A DNA stretch of 64,000 nt from Candida dubliniensis CD36 (taxonomy: Eukaryota; Ascomycota; Pichiomycetes; Serinales; Debaryomycetaceae), in contig NC_012865.1 of the NCBI RefSeq assembly GCF_000026945.1, positions 868,001-932,000 of the forward strand, given 5' to 3'. Each line of letters opens with the position of its first letter. The stretch's first letter is position 1. Under the pieces are notes generated by a model. It searched no databases, was not told the DNA's origin, and saw only the letters and a program-made list of their open reading frames with translations. Positions 22,901-33,631 of this stretch are shown in pieces. Made by a program: the position numbers and the translations under genes.

Positions 22901-24335
22901 GGTTATAATTCTGAAGCAAACAAATATTCCGGATAATTATTATGAATTGGCCAAGAAAGTTTTTGAAAACAATTTTGAAATTATTCAACTTGAGCCAAAT
23001 AGATTAGATTTGAATTATTATACTTTGAAATTTTATATTCAGGTTATGAATAAAGATATGGGTAAATTTGATGAGGAATTGATTGATATATTCCTTAATT
23101 TTAATTACACTTGTCGTAATCAAGCAACTATATTGGTGGAACAAACAATAGCAAGAGTATTAAGAGAATCATCAATTGAAATGAAAATCATTCAATCCAA
23201 AAAAAGTTCATTTTTCAAATTATTCACAAGTAGTAAATCGGTATCTGTTCAAAGAATTTGTGCATGGTATTTAAGACAGATTATTTTGTTAGAACAACAG
23301 GAATTTGTTGTTGAATATCAATTGTCTAAAAATGATGAAAAAGAATTACAAGCAAGAATACCTGATGAACTTATAAAGATTGTTAATCATACTTTAGGTC
23401 ATCAAGAATATGAAGTTTTCCAGTATATGTGGTCATGGGTATTAATATTGTCGTATATGGAAGATATTACTTTGAAGATGAAAAATGAATACATTGGACA
23501 ACTTGTACAAAATAAAGAGCTTCCAATATTGTTTGATTTTGTTTTTGAATATTTACATGTTGAAGATGAGAGTTTATTTATCATTGATAGTGGGAAACAA
23601 CAACAACAACAACAACAACAGCAACAGCAAGACACTGAAAACAACATTATTCCAAATTATGATTTAATTGAAACGGGCAAATCTGAAAGTTCCATTCATG
23701 AACTTAAATTGTTAGCAGGATATATTTATTTCAAATGTGCTCAACTTTGTGGATCTCAAGTACAACTTTGGTATCAAGAAATTAGAGATAAACAATTTAA
23801 GAATATTGTGGAGAAATTTACTGTCAAATTTATTGCACCTATACTTGTTAAAGATATTAAAGAGAATGTTGGTAAAGAAATTGGTAAACTTGAACAAAAT
23901 GAGGTTAATATAAAAATTGGGACCAATCAAATCAAGGCCAATATTTCTGTAGAAGAAGAGAATATATCGATGCGATGGTCTATACCATCAAATTATCCAT
24001 TAAGTAATGTTTCAGTTGAAGGTCCACTTTGTGTTGGAGTTAAAGAAAATCAATGGAAAGCATGGTTATTGGCATCACAAAAAATAATTTCATTAACTAA
24101 TGGATCAATTACTAAATCAATTGAATTATTTTGTAAAAATGTCAATTTACATTTTTCTGGATTTGAAGATTGTGCAATTTGTTATTCAATTCTTCATCAA
24201 GATTCTTCATTACCTTCTAAAAATTGTACAACATGTTCTAATAAATTCCATGCTGCTTGTTTATATAAATGGTTCAAAAGTTCAGGTAGTTCTACTTGTC
24301 CACTTTGTCGATCAACATTTAATTTCAGAAGATAA
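19947..24335 (+). CDS. LTN1: Listerin-type E3 ubiquitin ligase (Ltn1/Rkr1)
   Basis: The giant protein is 1462 residues from the ATG at 19947. The frame is open to another ATG at 19860, which would add 29 residues. I prefer the later one because DLGYNGFPISLNYITHLPD then falls near the N-terminus, as in yeast Rkr1/Ltn1. This N-terminal block, together with FKSLMKRDPKTKEKAL, is the part that docks on the stalled 60S subunit. The middle is a long run of HEAT/ARM-like helices. A CAA-repeat polyglutamine stretch lies near 23600-23630. The last ~50 residues are a RING domain: CAICYSILHQDSS, CTTCSNKFHAACLYKWF, then CPLCRSTF. Ltn1 is the ribosome quality control ligase that ubiquitinates nascent chains stuck on 60S subunits. 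It is convergent with the F-box-like gene. Confidence 0.93.
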   Translation: MAKQYEITGDLGYNGFPISLNYITHLPDISTLYNSEVVVIFKSLMKRDPKTKEKALNDLLTITEIDDPTIVAWLQVYPKLALDNSRSVRLLSHQIQGNFLKIVGGKKYSKYLKSSIPIWLMGIFDTDKSVSSIAYKTLLQSFQGDVSKLNKTWNIFEEQIINLIGTLVSIESMETLSDRRYTSESEMVSKYDRGLVCAINMLSKLLDENIVPILEEESLWDHLSNSLKEDNMDLVLFKNLLLLITNLSDDNLQVVYKLVSKKFIKIKFKSNKISGSIIYSNVIIPFWQAIVRLTEFGIRNKLKKNFWDLAGSKSSTRFYEYLKLGPCNLDPSYYQLVVKIFQDLQKLDVVDFNSQDEYDYVINLLLKQYSTTMGTFKAGALDCALKILNLFTVESTMLVDELILQVLKSLASIRSQPDKTAIVQTLKNNLSSGTEKVFNKLNKTVEKFITDANVIDSSPKSFLSVYFDVLKQLGLQSQLDNLVRYVCTDLLDESEDLNLEIPFFVIKLYLNNMIDPIPEVTDFLVQLPAFVEEDFITPILDILNIAIAKKLLQNEDELDDIVNDFYLKLTMVKPEKIDYFIQNLGITIDEKRFPEIYSHLTDVSKKEMSKDQIEMIVKSTKDKDVLLNVIKSLDSEDAYLKFIELVVQYNLLSIIIDLDISQLLHVAWIHLNVKFLTTLKEFKDIYLVSMIEFIKLGSGSLSEEFYKFVKTGPLPIEQFKQRTLDSISKIDIFSVAISNPLGLAVYLCQKGKTPLELDEFIPSIGKFLNNIDGQVVDTLLLLIKEYLADYILLKDNVNQDVVDVLSNLQHKISKHFKNFKFGDLINEKTLVLEELWQLVERNDVHAFYAARIIKRAVEDSLEFESLSSFESFDINYTKLVKTPFKFVSLVGGFSKFLNSKKLDRIRNYVLSEILAVKKEEQIITDGIKWVVLSLVFFNTEVFATDVYPIHKLTMVLSLISDWLDSSVAYDNEFIDLRVLICCFLGVIILKQTNIPDNYYELAKKVFENNFEIIQLEPNRLDLNYYTLKFYIQVMNKDMGKFDEELIDIFLNFNYTCRNQATILVEQTIARVLRESSIEMKIIQSKKSSFFKLFTSSKSVSVQRICAWYLRQIILLEQQEFVVEYQLSKNDEKELQARIPDELIKIVNHTLGHQEYEVFQYMWSWVLILSYMEDITLKMKNEYIGQLVQNKELPILFDFVFEYLHVEDESLFIIDSGKQQQQQQQQQQQDTENNIIPNYDLIETGKSESSIHELKLLAGYIYFKCAQLCGSQVQLWYQEIRDKQFKNIVEKFTVKFIAPILVKDIKENVGKEIGKLEQNEVNIKIGTNQIKANISVEEENISMRWSIPSNYPLSNVSVEGPLCVGVKENQWKAWLLASQKIISLTNGSITKSIELFCKNVNLHFSGFEDCAICYSILHQDSSLPSKNCTTCSNKFHAACLYKWFKSSGSSTCPLCRSTFNFRR

Positions 24336-24446
24336 TATTATAATATAATTAAGAAAAGAATTTTTAAATAAACATTGTCTTTCATTAACATAAATCAATT
24401 ACTATTTCCAACGAAAACAAAAAAAAAAAAAAAAGGGGGAGAGGAG

Positions 24447-25811
24447 CTAATCATCTATAAATTGCAATGTGAATTTGAATTCTTTGGTTTTATTTGGATT
24501 TAAATTTTGATTGTTAGTCTTAGACTTTTGTTTTTGATATTTTTGATGTTTTCGATGTTTCCGTTGATTAATTAATTTTATAATCAACCATTTCCAAAAT
24601 ATTTGAGTCCAATATTTAAAAGTTTTAAGATTAAATTCAATCAATTGATTCAATTTTAATACAATTAAACCAATATCAATTAAAGATATTTTACCAATAT
24701 TTAAATTAAAAATTTCCAAATTTAATAAATTTTTAATAAATTGAAACCAATGAGGTATAAAATTTAATGGTGATTGACCAAAATCTATAGTTAATTTAAT
24801 TAAATTATTAAAATTAAATAATTTATTCAATTTATAATCATCTTGATATAAATAATAAGTTTTTAAATATAATTTAGTAAAATTATAATGTTTAAACCAA
24901 CAATTTTCATCAATACCTTTTAAAGTAAATTGAAAATTAGTATTTTTAATATTAAGGAAAAAAATTTCTTGTTGATTAATTTGCCATTGATTGAAACCAG
25001 GAATTTTATTCTTTAAATTTTGAATAATTAATGAAAATTGTTTAACATCAGGGATGAATGGTGAAAAAGAATTGCTTGTGTTGGTGGTGTTGGTGGTGGT
25101 GGTGGTGGTAGTAGTAGTAGCTGGTGTAGTGATTGGTTTGGTTATCATATGATGAAGTCCTCTAATGATCATATGAGAATTATTATTAATAGTTGTTGTT
25201 GTTGTTGTTGTTGTTGTGGTGCTGGTGCTGGTGGTGGAGGTGGAGGTGGACGTGGTTGTTGCTGTTGCTGTTGAATCCAAATCTAATCCTAATCCTAACC
25301 CTAATTCCATCCCATCTAATAATATTCGATTCCAATCATCAATTTCTACTTTTGTTTTATCTTTATTAATAAATCTTATAATAAATGGACTCATAAATAA
25401 AGGAAATTGCCAATTTTTAATATTTAATGAATGATAATAAAATTGAAATTTATCAAGAAATCGGAAATCAATTTTTTTAAAAATTAATAAATCTTCCAAA
25501 GTTTGATAATTTATTGAATTTATATCAATTAAAGGTTTTAAATCTAAATAAATGATTTTATTATTATTAATGTTATTGAAAATATAATCTTCTAAATCTT
25601 TAATTGAAATTTTATTACAATTAATAGTTTTCAAATTTATCAGGAAAAATACTAATAAATATAAATCAGGAACATAAAATAATATTTTATAAATTATTTC
25701 AATAGGAAATTTTAATAAAAATTTACTAATTAAAATATTTTTCAATTTCATTTGATAATTATCAGTATTAATAAATTCTGATAATTCAATTAATAAATCT
25801 GATGGACTCAT
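24447..25811 (-). CDS. F-box-like orphan protein with Thr-rich insert
   Basis: The 454-residue protein starts at the ATG at 25811. KFPIEIIYKILFYVPDLYLL at about residues 34-54 has the LP.E(I)...I..(Y)L spacing of an F-box, which would bind Skp1 in an SCF ubiquitin ligase. Later residues (about 310-405) contain short hydrophobic repeats of the type LIKLTIDFG, LEIFNLNIG and LIEFNLKTF, resembling degenerate leucine-rich repeats that would hold the substrate. In between are two Thr/Ser-rich simple-sequence inserts (about 180-205 and 230-245), encoded by ACC/ACT/ACA runs that are likely to vary in length. The substrate is unknown and I cannot name an orthologue. Codon use is extremely AT-rich. The gene is convergent with LTN1, 111 bp apart. 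Confidence 0.6.
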   Translation of the reverse strand: MSPSDLLIELSEFINTDNYQMKLKNILISKFLLKFPIEIIYKILFYVPDLYLLVFFLINLKTINCNKISIKDLEDYIFNNINNNKIIYLDLKPLIDINSINYQTLEDLLIFKKIDFRFLDKFQFYYHSLNIKNWQFPLFMSPFIIRFINKDKTKVEIDDWNRILLDGMELGLGLGLDLDSTATATTTSTSTSTTSTSTTTTTTTTTTINNNSHMIIRGLHHMITKPITTPATTTTTTTTTNTTNTSNSFSPFIPDVKQFSLIIQNLKNKIPGFNQWQINQQEIFFLNIKNTNFQFTLKGIDENCWFKHYNFTKLYLKTYYLYQDDYKLNKLFNFNNLIKLTIDFGQSPLNFIPHWFQFIKNLLNLEIFNLNIGKISLIDIGLIVLKLNQLIEFNLKTFKYWTQIFWKWLIIKLINQRKHRKHQKYQKQKSKTNNQNLNPNKTKEFKFTLQFIDD

Positions 25812-25895
25812 GATTTATAAATTGTGAAATTATAAATTATGATGATTGGAAAAAGGGAAAATCATCATAATATTGATAAATCTTTTGGTTATATG

Positions 25896-25926
<31 letters not shown>

Positions 25927-26125
25927 GTTTCTATTGATTACTTGTAATTTCCCTAGAATTGGGTGCAAAAAAATAAAGGAAAATCTTAGTGTATTTGGTT
26001 TGGTTATATTTGCAATTTCCTTATTCTAACTATAAATATACAAAAATAAAAGATTAGATCTAAATATGACTAACTAAATATCAAGCTTGATCTATTTAGT
26101 ATTGTTGTAGTAGTTTTTATACATA

Positions 26126-26158
<33 letters not shown>

Positions 26159-26975
26159 TTTAAACCAGAATACTTTTCTCATTATTAGATTGAACAAATT
26201 GAATATGTAAATAGTCAAAATTAGACATAAATAAATAATGAAAAAAAAAAAAAAAACTATTTTTTAGGAATATAAAGAAGAATCATTTATGAATGATAAA
26301 CAATTTGTTCTTGTAATTACTTTAGAACTTACAATTGTCTAAAATCTTTCATAATTAAATTGGAAAGAGTTCTTCTACTTCTTCCCCCCCATCCCCCCTC
26401 CCCCCTAATTCTCTTTCCTGGGAAAGTAAACATAATAGTGTTTGGTAAGAACGGTAAAAGTAACTGCTACATATCTTGTGAACTTGAAATATTTGGATTG
26501 GAGTATTAATGAATGAATTTTGGTAAAGGGATTGATGAGGTTGTTTATGGGATGACTTATTCAAATAATGAATAATTACCAATCCCAAAGTCCAAAGAGT
26601 ATGAGCAAAAAAAAAAAAACGATATAAATAGAGCAAAATTTGGATAAAACTAATTAAAGACATTTTAATAAATTGATCTATCTTGTAAACCTTTATAGTC
26701 CATATATTAATTCTAATCTTATTTAATTAATCCTTTTTAATAGGTTTACACAATTTGGGTTCATTTCTCTTTGGATTAATAATTAAAATTAATTATCAAA
26801 TCGGACACTACCTCGGCCAATTATTCATATTCTCATTTTCATCATCATCATCATCCACCAATACAAAAAATTTTTTTTTTTTTTTTTTTTTTATTCAAAT
26901 TATTCTTACTCCGTTTTCTTTCATTTACTTCATCACATTCCCTTTACCTTCAATTCTATTCAATTAATTTCTAGT
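25812..26975. promoter_or_regulatory. Divergent spacer between the F-box-like gene and MAP2
   Basis: About 1.16 kb with (TA)n runs at about 25895-25917 and 26130-26155, and a run of Ts near 26870-26893, close upstream of the MAP2 start. No gene recognised: frames at 26355-26663 and 26755-26967 are low complexity. It probably contains both promoters. Confidence 0.45.
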
Positions 26976-28334
26976 ATGACTGGTGTAACTGGAACTGAAG
27001 ATACTAAAGTAATTGAATCGAAAATCAATGAATTAAATATTGATAAATCTAAACCAGAAAAAACTAATAAAGTCAATAAAAGCGATGATGTTGATAATGA
27101 TGATGTTGATAATGATGATAATGATGATGAAGATAATGATGATGATGATGATGAAATAACTGAATCAGGAAATTCTGCTTCTTCATCAGGTGATAAAAAA
27201 AAGAAAAAGAATAAAAATAAAAATAAAAAGAAGAAAAAGAAGAAAATTATATCTATTGATTCATCATATCCTGAAGGAATTTTCCCTGAAGGTCAATGGA
27301 TGGAATATCCTTTAGAAGATATAAATTCTTATCGAATCACATCTGAAGAAAAAAGATATTTAGATCGACAACAAAATAATAAATGGCAAGATTTCCGTAA
27401 AGGAGCCGAAATTCATCGTCGAGTAAGACATAAAGCTCAATCAAGTATTAAACCAGGGATGACAATGATTGAAATTGCCAATTTAATTGAAGATTCAATT
27501 CGAAATTATTCTAATAATGATCATACTTTAAAATCAGGAATTGGATTTCCTACAGGTTTATCATTAAATCATGTTGCTGCTCATTATACTCCTAATACTG
27601 GAGATAAATTAATTTTGAAAAAAGATGATATAATGAAAGTTGATATTGGAATTCATGTAAATGGACGTATTTGTGATTCAGCTTTTACTATGACATTTAA
27701 TGATGAAGGGAAATATGATAATATTATGAAAGCAGTTAAAGAAGCAACATATACTGGGATTAAAGAACTGGGTATTGATGTTAGATTAAATGATATTGGA
27801 GCTGCTATTCAAGAAGTTATGGAATCTTATGAAATGGAAGAAAATGGTAAAATTTATCCTATTAAATGTATTAAAAATTTAAATGGTCATAATATTGATG
27901 ATTTTATTATTCATTCAGGAAAATCAGTACCTATTATAGCTAATGGAGATATGACAAAAATGGAAGAAGGTGAAATTTTTGCTATTGAAACTTTTGGATC
28001 TACTGGTAATGGTTATGTATTACCTGAGGGGGAATGTTCTCATTATGCTATGAATAAAAATATACAACATTTAAAACCTCCATCAGAAAGATCAAAACAA
28101 TTATTAGAATCAATTAAACAAAATTTTGGTACTTTACCTTGGTGTCGTAGATATTTAGAACGAACTGGTGAAGAAAAATATTTATTTGCTTTAAATCAAT
28201 TAGTTAGACATGGTATTATTGAAGAATATCCTCCAATTGTTGATAAAAGAGGTAGTTATACTGCTCAATATGAACATACTATATTATTACATCCTCATAA
28301 AAAAGAAGTTGTCACTAAAGGTGATGATTATTGA
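26976..28334 (+). CDS. MAP2: Methionine aminopeptidase 2
   Basis: The 452-residue protein starts at the ATG at 26976. The N-terminus is Asp-rich (about 36-60) and then Lys-rich (about 74-90), the acidic/basic tail typical of type 2 enzymes that contacts the ribosome. The catalytic pita-bread fold follows. The metal ligands of the family are all present: D223 and D234 in [19 protein letters not shown]305 in NLNGHNID, E338 in [12 protein letters not shown], and E433 in [11 protein letters not shown]203 in AAHYTPN is the conserved substrate-side His. Map2 removes the initiator Met from nascent proteins when the second residue is small; it is the fumagillin-sensitive isoform. The ATG precedes an acidic tail of normal length, supporting this start. 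Confidence 0.96.
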   Translation: MTGVTGTEDTKVIESKINELNIDKSKPEKTNKVNKSDDVDNDDVDNDDNDDEDNDDDDDEITESGNSASSSGDKKKKKNKNKNKKKKKKKIISIDSSYPEGIFPEGQWMEYPLEDINSYRITSEEKRYLDRQQNNKWQDFRKGAEIHRRVRHKAQSSIKPGMTMIEIANLIEDSIRNYSNNDHTLKSGIGFPTGLSLNHVAAHYTPNTGDKLILKKDDIMKVDIGIHVNGRICDSAFTMTFNDEGKYDNIMKAVKEATYTGIKELGIDVRLNDIGAAIQEVMESYEMEENGKIYPIKCIKNLNGHNIDDFIIHSGKSVPIIANGDMTKMEEGEIFAIETFGSTGNGYVLPEGECSHYAMNKNIQHLKPPSERSKQLLESIKQNFGTLPWCRRYLERTGEEKYLFALNQLVRHGIIEEYPPIVDKRGSYTAQYEHTILLHPHKKEVVTKGDDY

Positions 28335-30475
28335 TATGTATATGTATATGTATATGTATATGAGTATGGATATGGATAAATATATATAATATATATAAGA
28401 AAGTATGATTTAATAGAAATTCATAAGAAAAAGAACAAGGAGGTCACGTGATGTAGAATTAGTCTCTTACTTCTTTTTTTTTCCCTCTTTTTTTTTTGTG
28501 TGTGTAATTGGGAAAGATTTAAATCCGGTTCTTGCATGAAAAGTGGGAAAGAATTTGATTCATTAACCCCCCCCTCCTTCCCCCACCCTCCTTCCTTCCT
28601 TCCTTCTTAAATCCTTCTTCCTTTATAAGTTGACAAAATGGATGGATGGATTGATAGATAGGTAGATAGATAGATGTTGTTACTTCAAATGGAGGTATTG
28701 GTGAGCTGGTGGTGGGAGTATTATTATTACTCAATAACAACAACAGCAACAACAATGTAGGCCATGTAGGCACAACAACAACAACAAGAAGGTTATTTGG
28801 TCCCTTGATATTTATTTCTTAAATAGGCAATTCATATAATATTATCCCCAATTAAAGTTGTTATTATTATTACCTCTATCATCATATGCATTGACGATTG
28901 ATAACTAACGATGGACCGTTTACCAAAAAAAAAAAAAAAAAAAAGAAATCAATGCATTACTTAGTTTAATAATTGAATATTTTGGAGTTTGTTAAGAGGT
29001 GAGAGGAATGGAAAAAATATCCTTTAATAACGATGAATTTTAAAAGGGAAAGATTAAAAGATTTCAATAACCGAGGTAGCAGTATGTAGTTTATAGTAAA
29101 GTTATATCTAAATGGTATAAAACCAAAGTACTTAACTGTTACCACAAATCTGATACGTCATGAATTTTATACGAACAGCAAGATGATGATAAAGAGATAA
29201 ACCCTAGTCGTCTCAATCAGCAGCTAAAGATTGAAGGAAAGAGGGGGGGGGGGGGTGGTGGTGGTGGTGGTGGTTTAAATTCAATTATACAAATTGAAAA
29301 TCATTGGTATCTTATCATATGTCAAATATTATACACACACAGACACAGACACAGACACACCCACACATACATACATACATACACCGTATATATTACTGTT
29401 ACTAGTAATTATATTTACCCCACGGCCTAATGATGAATAATTAGAAACAAAGAAAGCTAAATGCCTAAAAAAAAAAAATTAATTTCCTTTTTCAGTTAAT
29501 AAATTATCAATTGTTATTTCACATTTTATACTTGTTGGCCTTTGCTCTGTTGTTAGAGAGGTGAATGAATAGATCATGTTCATGTTCATGTTCATGTTTT
29601 TCATGTTCTTTATTACTGATAAATGTCGTTTTAATTCCTTTTTTTTTTTTTTATAGTCAGTACAGATTATATTGCAACCCATTTATATCATGATTGCTAT
29701 TGGGGTTATAATTAATCCCCCTCCCCTCGCCCCATTATTTGGGTATCTCTCTCTAGTATATATGATTTAATTATTTGGATTGTATTATTACTCTAACACT
29801 TAATCATATCATATCATATCATATCCCAACTTAGTAAATTAATGGTTAATTATAACCATTGAGTGTTGTAGACATTTTCTTTCAAAACCCGAACAAGAAA
29901 AAAAAAAGAGAACAAGAGAACAAGAGAATCCCCGTGAGAATGAAAATGAACAAGGGGCCCAACATTACACGACATAACACAATATTAATCGATGGAGGGA
30001 GGGAGGGAAGGAGGGGACAAAACATTACACGACACGACACGACATGGCACGATGGAGGGTGGGAGGGAGGAGAAGGAATAGAAGAAAAAAAAAAGGTAAG
30101 TCCGTGCCGTCAGAAGTAAAAAATTATCACAAGGTAAACAAAAAAGGGGAACGACAAAAAAGGAAAAAAGAAAAAGAAAAGGGAACAAAGTACACGACAT
30201 TAAAAATTTCAAAAAAAAAAAAAAAAAAAAAATCTCTCCAAATCAACCACCACACAACATACAACACAACACAACAAAACATACAACATTCAAAATTTCA
30301 TATTTCTTATTTCTTTTTCTTTTTTAAAATCCATAACAACTTTCTTTCTTTCTTTCTTTCTTTTTCCCTTTTTATAATTATATTATTATTATCATCATCA
30401 TCCAATATTAATATTTTTAATCAACTACTACTTCCATCATCATTATCAACAGAATACAATTGAATTAGATCAACA
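28335..30475. other. Long spacer upstream of SCS2, rich in simple repeats
   Basis: About 2.1 kb without a credible gene. It contains TATATG repeats just after MAP2, a GATGGATGG/TAGATAGA patch near 28640-28675, an A-run near 28925-28945, a G-run followed by (GGT)n at about 29243-29272, a (CA/CAGA)n stretch at 29330-29385, a CATGTT repeat near 29575-29600, and purine-rich GAGGGAGG patches near 29995-30075. The frames here are low-complexity artefacts. The last few hundred bases should be the SCS2 promoter and leader. Confidence 0.5.
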
Positions 30476-31841
30476 ATGGATGTTTCACCAAGCAATTTAG
30501 AATTCACTGGTATGTATTTAACCAACCATCAGAAGGAATAGAATAGAATAGAATAGAATTGAAGGAAGAATGGATTGAGTGGTAATTTATAGAGAGTTGT
30601 CCAAAATGATTTTTTGTCAATTGATTCAACTAAAAAACTGAAGATAATCAAAAACACTGCCTCTTTCGTTTCTACCAGGACTAGTCATCTTAGACACTTT
30701 AATCAATAAGACTATATATTCATTTGCAATCCTTATTGATGATTTTTATTTCAAAATAAAATAGTTATACTAACATTCTATTATTACTTCTTTTTTTGTT
30801 TTTTTTTTTATAGGATCATTTACCAAACAAATCACTGAATATTTAACTTTATCTAATCCAACCAATACTCCATTGGCTTTTAAAGTTAAAACTACTGCTC
30901 CTAAATTATATTGTGTTAGACCAAATGCTAGTATTGTTCAACCAGGAGAATCATTACAAATTTCAATTATTTTACAAGGATTTTCTCAACCATTACCAAA
31001 TGATTATAAATGTAAAGATAAATTTTTATTAGTTTCAGTACCAGCACCAAATTCAATTGATCCAACAAAAGTTGGTGAATCTTGGGGTCAATTAGAAGCT
31101 CAATTTAAACCTCAAGTTGTTTCTAAAAAATTGAGAGTTAATTATGTTGTTGGTCCAGATAAACCAGATGGTGGTGCTGGTATCAATCAACAACCACAAC
31201 AACAACAACAACAACAACAACAACCAGCTCAACAACAATTTAATCAACAGCAACCACAACCACAATTACAACAGCAACAACAACCAAGTCAATCTAATAT
31301 TGATGTTGGTACTGGAGCTGGTATTGCTGCTGGTGCTGGTGCTGGTGCTGGTGCAGGTGCTGGTGGTGTTATTGCTAGCTCTGGCTATAATCAAGCTCAG
31401 AATGTTCCAAACGGTGATAACTCTTTCAATCAAACTGCTAACAGATCATTTGATACTTCTTCTGCTCATAATGGTTATAATAATCAATCATTTGCCAGTA
31501 CTACAGCTGCTGTTCATCAACAACAACCACAACAACAACAACAACATTATCAACAATCAAACTATCAAGCTTCTAGTGGTAATGGTCATGGTAATGGATA
31601 TGGTAATGTTGGTGGTGGAGCATCTCAACCATCTCCAGCTTTGCAACGTGAATTAGAAGCTTTAGCTAGACAAGTTCAAACATTATCTACTAAATTGGAT
31701 CAAAATGAAAAAGCTGCTGCCTCAAGAAGTCCAGTTTCTTCTTTAGTTGGAGGATCTGGTGAAGATGTCAGTGGTATTTCATTACCAGTTGCTTTAGTAT
31801 TAGTACTCATTGCTTTCCTTATTGGTTGGTTAGTATTTTAA
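30476..31841 (+). CDS. SCS2: VAP-family ER tether protein Scs2 (two exons)
   Basis: Exon 1 is 30476-30509 (MDVSPSNLEFT) and exon 2 is 30814-31841. Joined, they encode 353 residues. The split codon makes Gly, so the text reads LEFTGSFTKQITEYLTLSNP, the expected start of an MSP domain; exon 2 alone would lack its first strands. The MSP domain (about 1-120) binds FFAT-motif proteins and anchors contacts between the ER and other membranes. Then come Gln/Asn/Ala/Gly-rich low-complexity stretches, a short predicted coiled coil (about 285-315, ALQRELEALARQVQTLSTKL) and a C-terminal transmembrane anchor (LPVALVLVLIAFLIGWLVF). It is a tail-anchored ER protein and also acts in inositol-linked transcriptional control in yeast. 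Confidence 0.93.
30510..30813 (+). other. SCS2 spliceosomal intron
   Basis: The 304 bp intron starts with GTATGT at 30510, has a perfect TACTAAC branch site at 30768-30774 and ends with a T-rich tract and TAG at 30811-30813. It interrupts codon 12. The downstream coding frame agrees with the MSP domain when joined. Confidence 0.93.
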
Positions 31842-33631
31842 GTTAAATTAAATTAAATTAAGTTAAATTAAGTTAAGTTAAGTTAAATTAAATTCAGAGA
31901 GAAAACCAAAATGGAAAATGGAAAATATAAATAAAATTACATTTTGAGATGAATTAATTCCTTTTAATTATTTGTTTTCGTTTTTGTTTTTGTTTTTGTT
32001 CTTATTTTTTGTTAATTTGATTATCATCAAGTATTGCGTATCATCCTCATCCTCCTTATCATCCTTATCACTGCCAGATCATCATTATTATAGGATAATC
32101 TCCCCCCCCCCCTTTACTTTTAATCTTTATCTTTATCTTTATTTTTATCTTGTCTTGTCTTGTCTTGCCTTTCTCTCTCTTTCTCTTTCTCTCTCTTTTA
32201 TAACCTTTCAAATACTTTTATCGTTATTGTAATTGTAATTGTTATTGTTAGGAGTCCTTCCCTTCCTCCCTCCCCCCCTTTTATTCATTATACATTAGTA
32301 TTCTATTATTACTTCTACTACTACTACTACTACTACTATTATTATTATTATTATTATTATACATATAATATTTACAAATTATTATTATTATTATTATTAT
32401 TATTATTTCTTTTGTTAGTTTGTTTGTTTGTTTAGCTGATTGATTGATTGATTGATTGATTTATTTATTTATCAGGAATTAACATTTCTTCTTACTATAT
32501 ATACGTCATATATATATAAACAGTTAAATCTAGAGTGTGTGGACTTGGCTTGTTTTTGAAAGAATAGAAGTCTTTCTTCCTCTTCCTCCCTCCTCCACCT
32601 AACTATTATATATATATATATATATGTATTATACAATCAGTTATTTTAAATGATTAAAGTATTTAGGATATATTTACCAGATATCAACTTATGGTTAATA
32701 GTTTCTTCACTGGTTCTTCTTGTTGTTGTTATGGTTATTGTTATTGTAAGTTCTTAAACTTTCCTTTCCAATCTTTCTTGTTCTTCCCTTATAAGGTAAT
32801 CAAGGGTAAGTTTTTAAATATAATATCTTTGATTTGATTTGAATTGACCACCCTGTCTCATATATATATGTATATGTATATATATGTATATATATATATA
32901 TACATGTTTGAATTTTATGAACCCTTCCCTGGGCTTTTTTTTTTTTTTTTGAACCCTTCATAAGTTACCTTGAAATATATATTATTTCTTATATTACTTT
33001 TGTTTTTCCTTAATAAATTATAACCCCATTCTTATAAAATAAAATAATGAAACATTAAAGTTATTAGGTAATAGGAAAAAAAACTTATATAATTATTTAA
33101 TTTACATTAAAAAAATGGTAAAACTTGATATAATACTTTTAATCTAGTGGTAATTATTGGTTATTGGTTATTGGTTATTGGTTAAATTGGTTAAATTGGT
33201 TAAATTGGTTATTGGTTGTTGCTACCAATTGTGATAATGTTACACGACTTGAGACCCAAAAAAAAAATGAAAAATTGTTATGTGTGTGAATGTAGTAGAG
33301 TCGTGTGAGATAACGAAATCTTCTTTGAGAGCAAAACAACAAATCAACAAATCAACAATCTTCTTTAATCAGACCATAAGAAGAATTGAATATATATTTC
33401 CATTTATTATCAACCTCCATATATATATATAGTGTTAGTATTACTATACTATATTATGTTGGTATTTATTGGTGGGTCAACATTAACATTAACATTAACA
33501 TTAACATTACTGTAGTATATATATATTCAATTATTTCTTCAGTTTATCAAAAAGAAACAACAATCCATAGATTAATAAAACAAGTTAAGTTAAGTTAAGT
33601 TAAGTTAATAAAAGTCAATATTATTAGAGTT
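31842..33631. other. Spacer between SCS2 and the AVT-type transporter
   Basis: About 1.8 kb of simple-sequence-rich DNA: a TTAAG/TTAAA repeat just after the SCS2 stop, C/T-rich stretches, (ACT)n then (ATT)n at about 32312-32405, TTTG and GATT runs, several (TA)n runs, and a TTGGTTA repeat near 33155-33215. A TAAGT repeat lies directly before the next gene. No gene recognised. Confidence 0.45.

Noticed and set aside
30044..30463. 139-residue Lys-rich frame upstream of SCS2
   Set aside because: It is built from A-runs and T-runs, and the codons show no bias like neighbouring genes.
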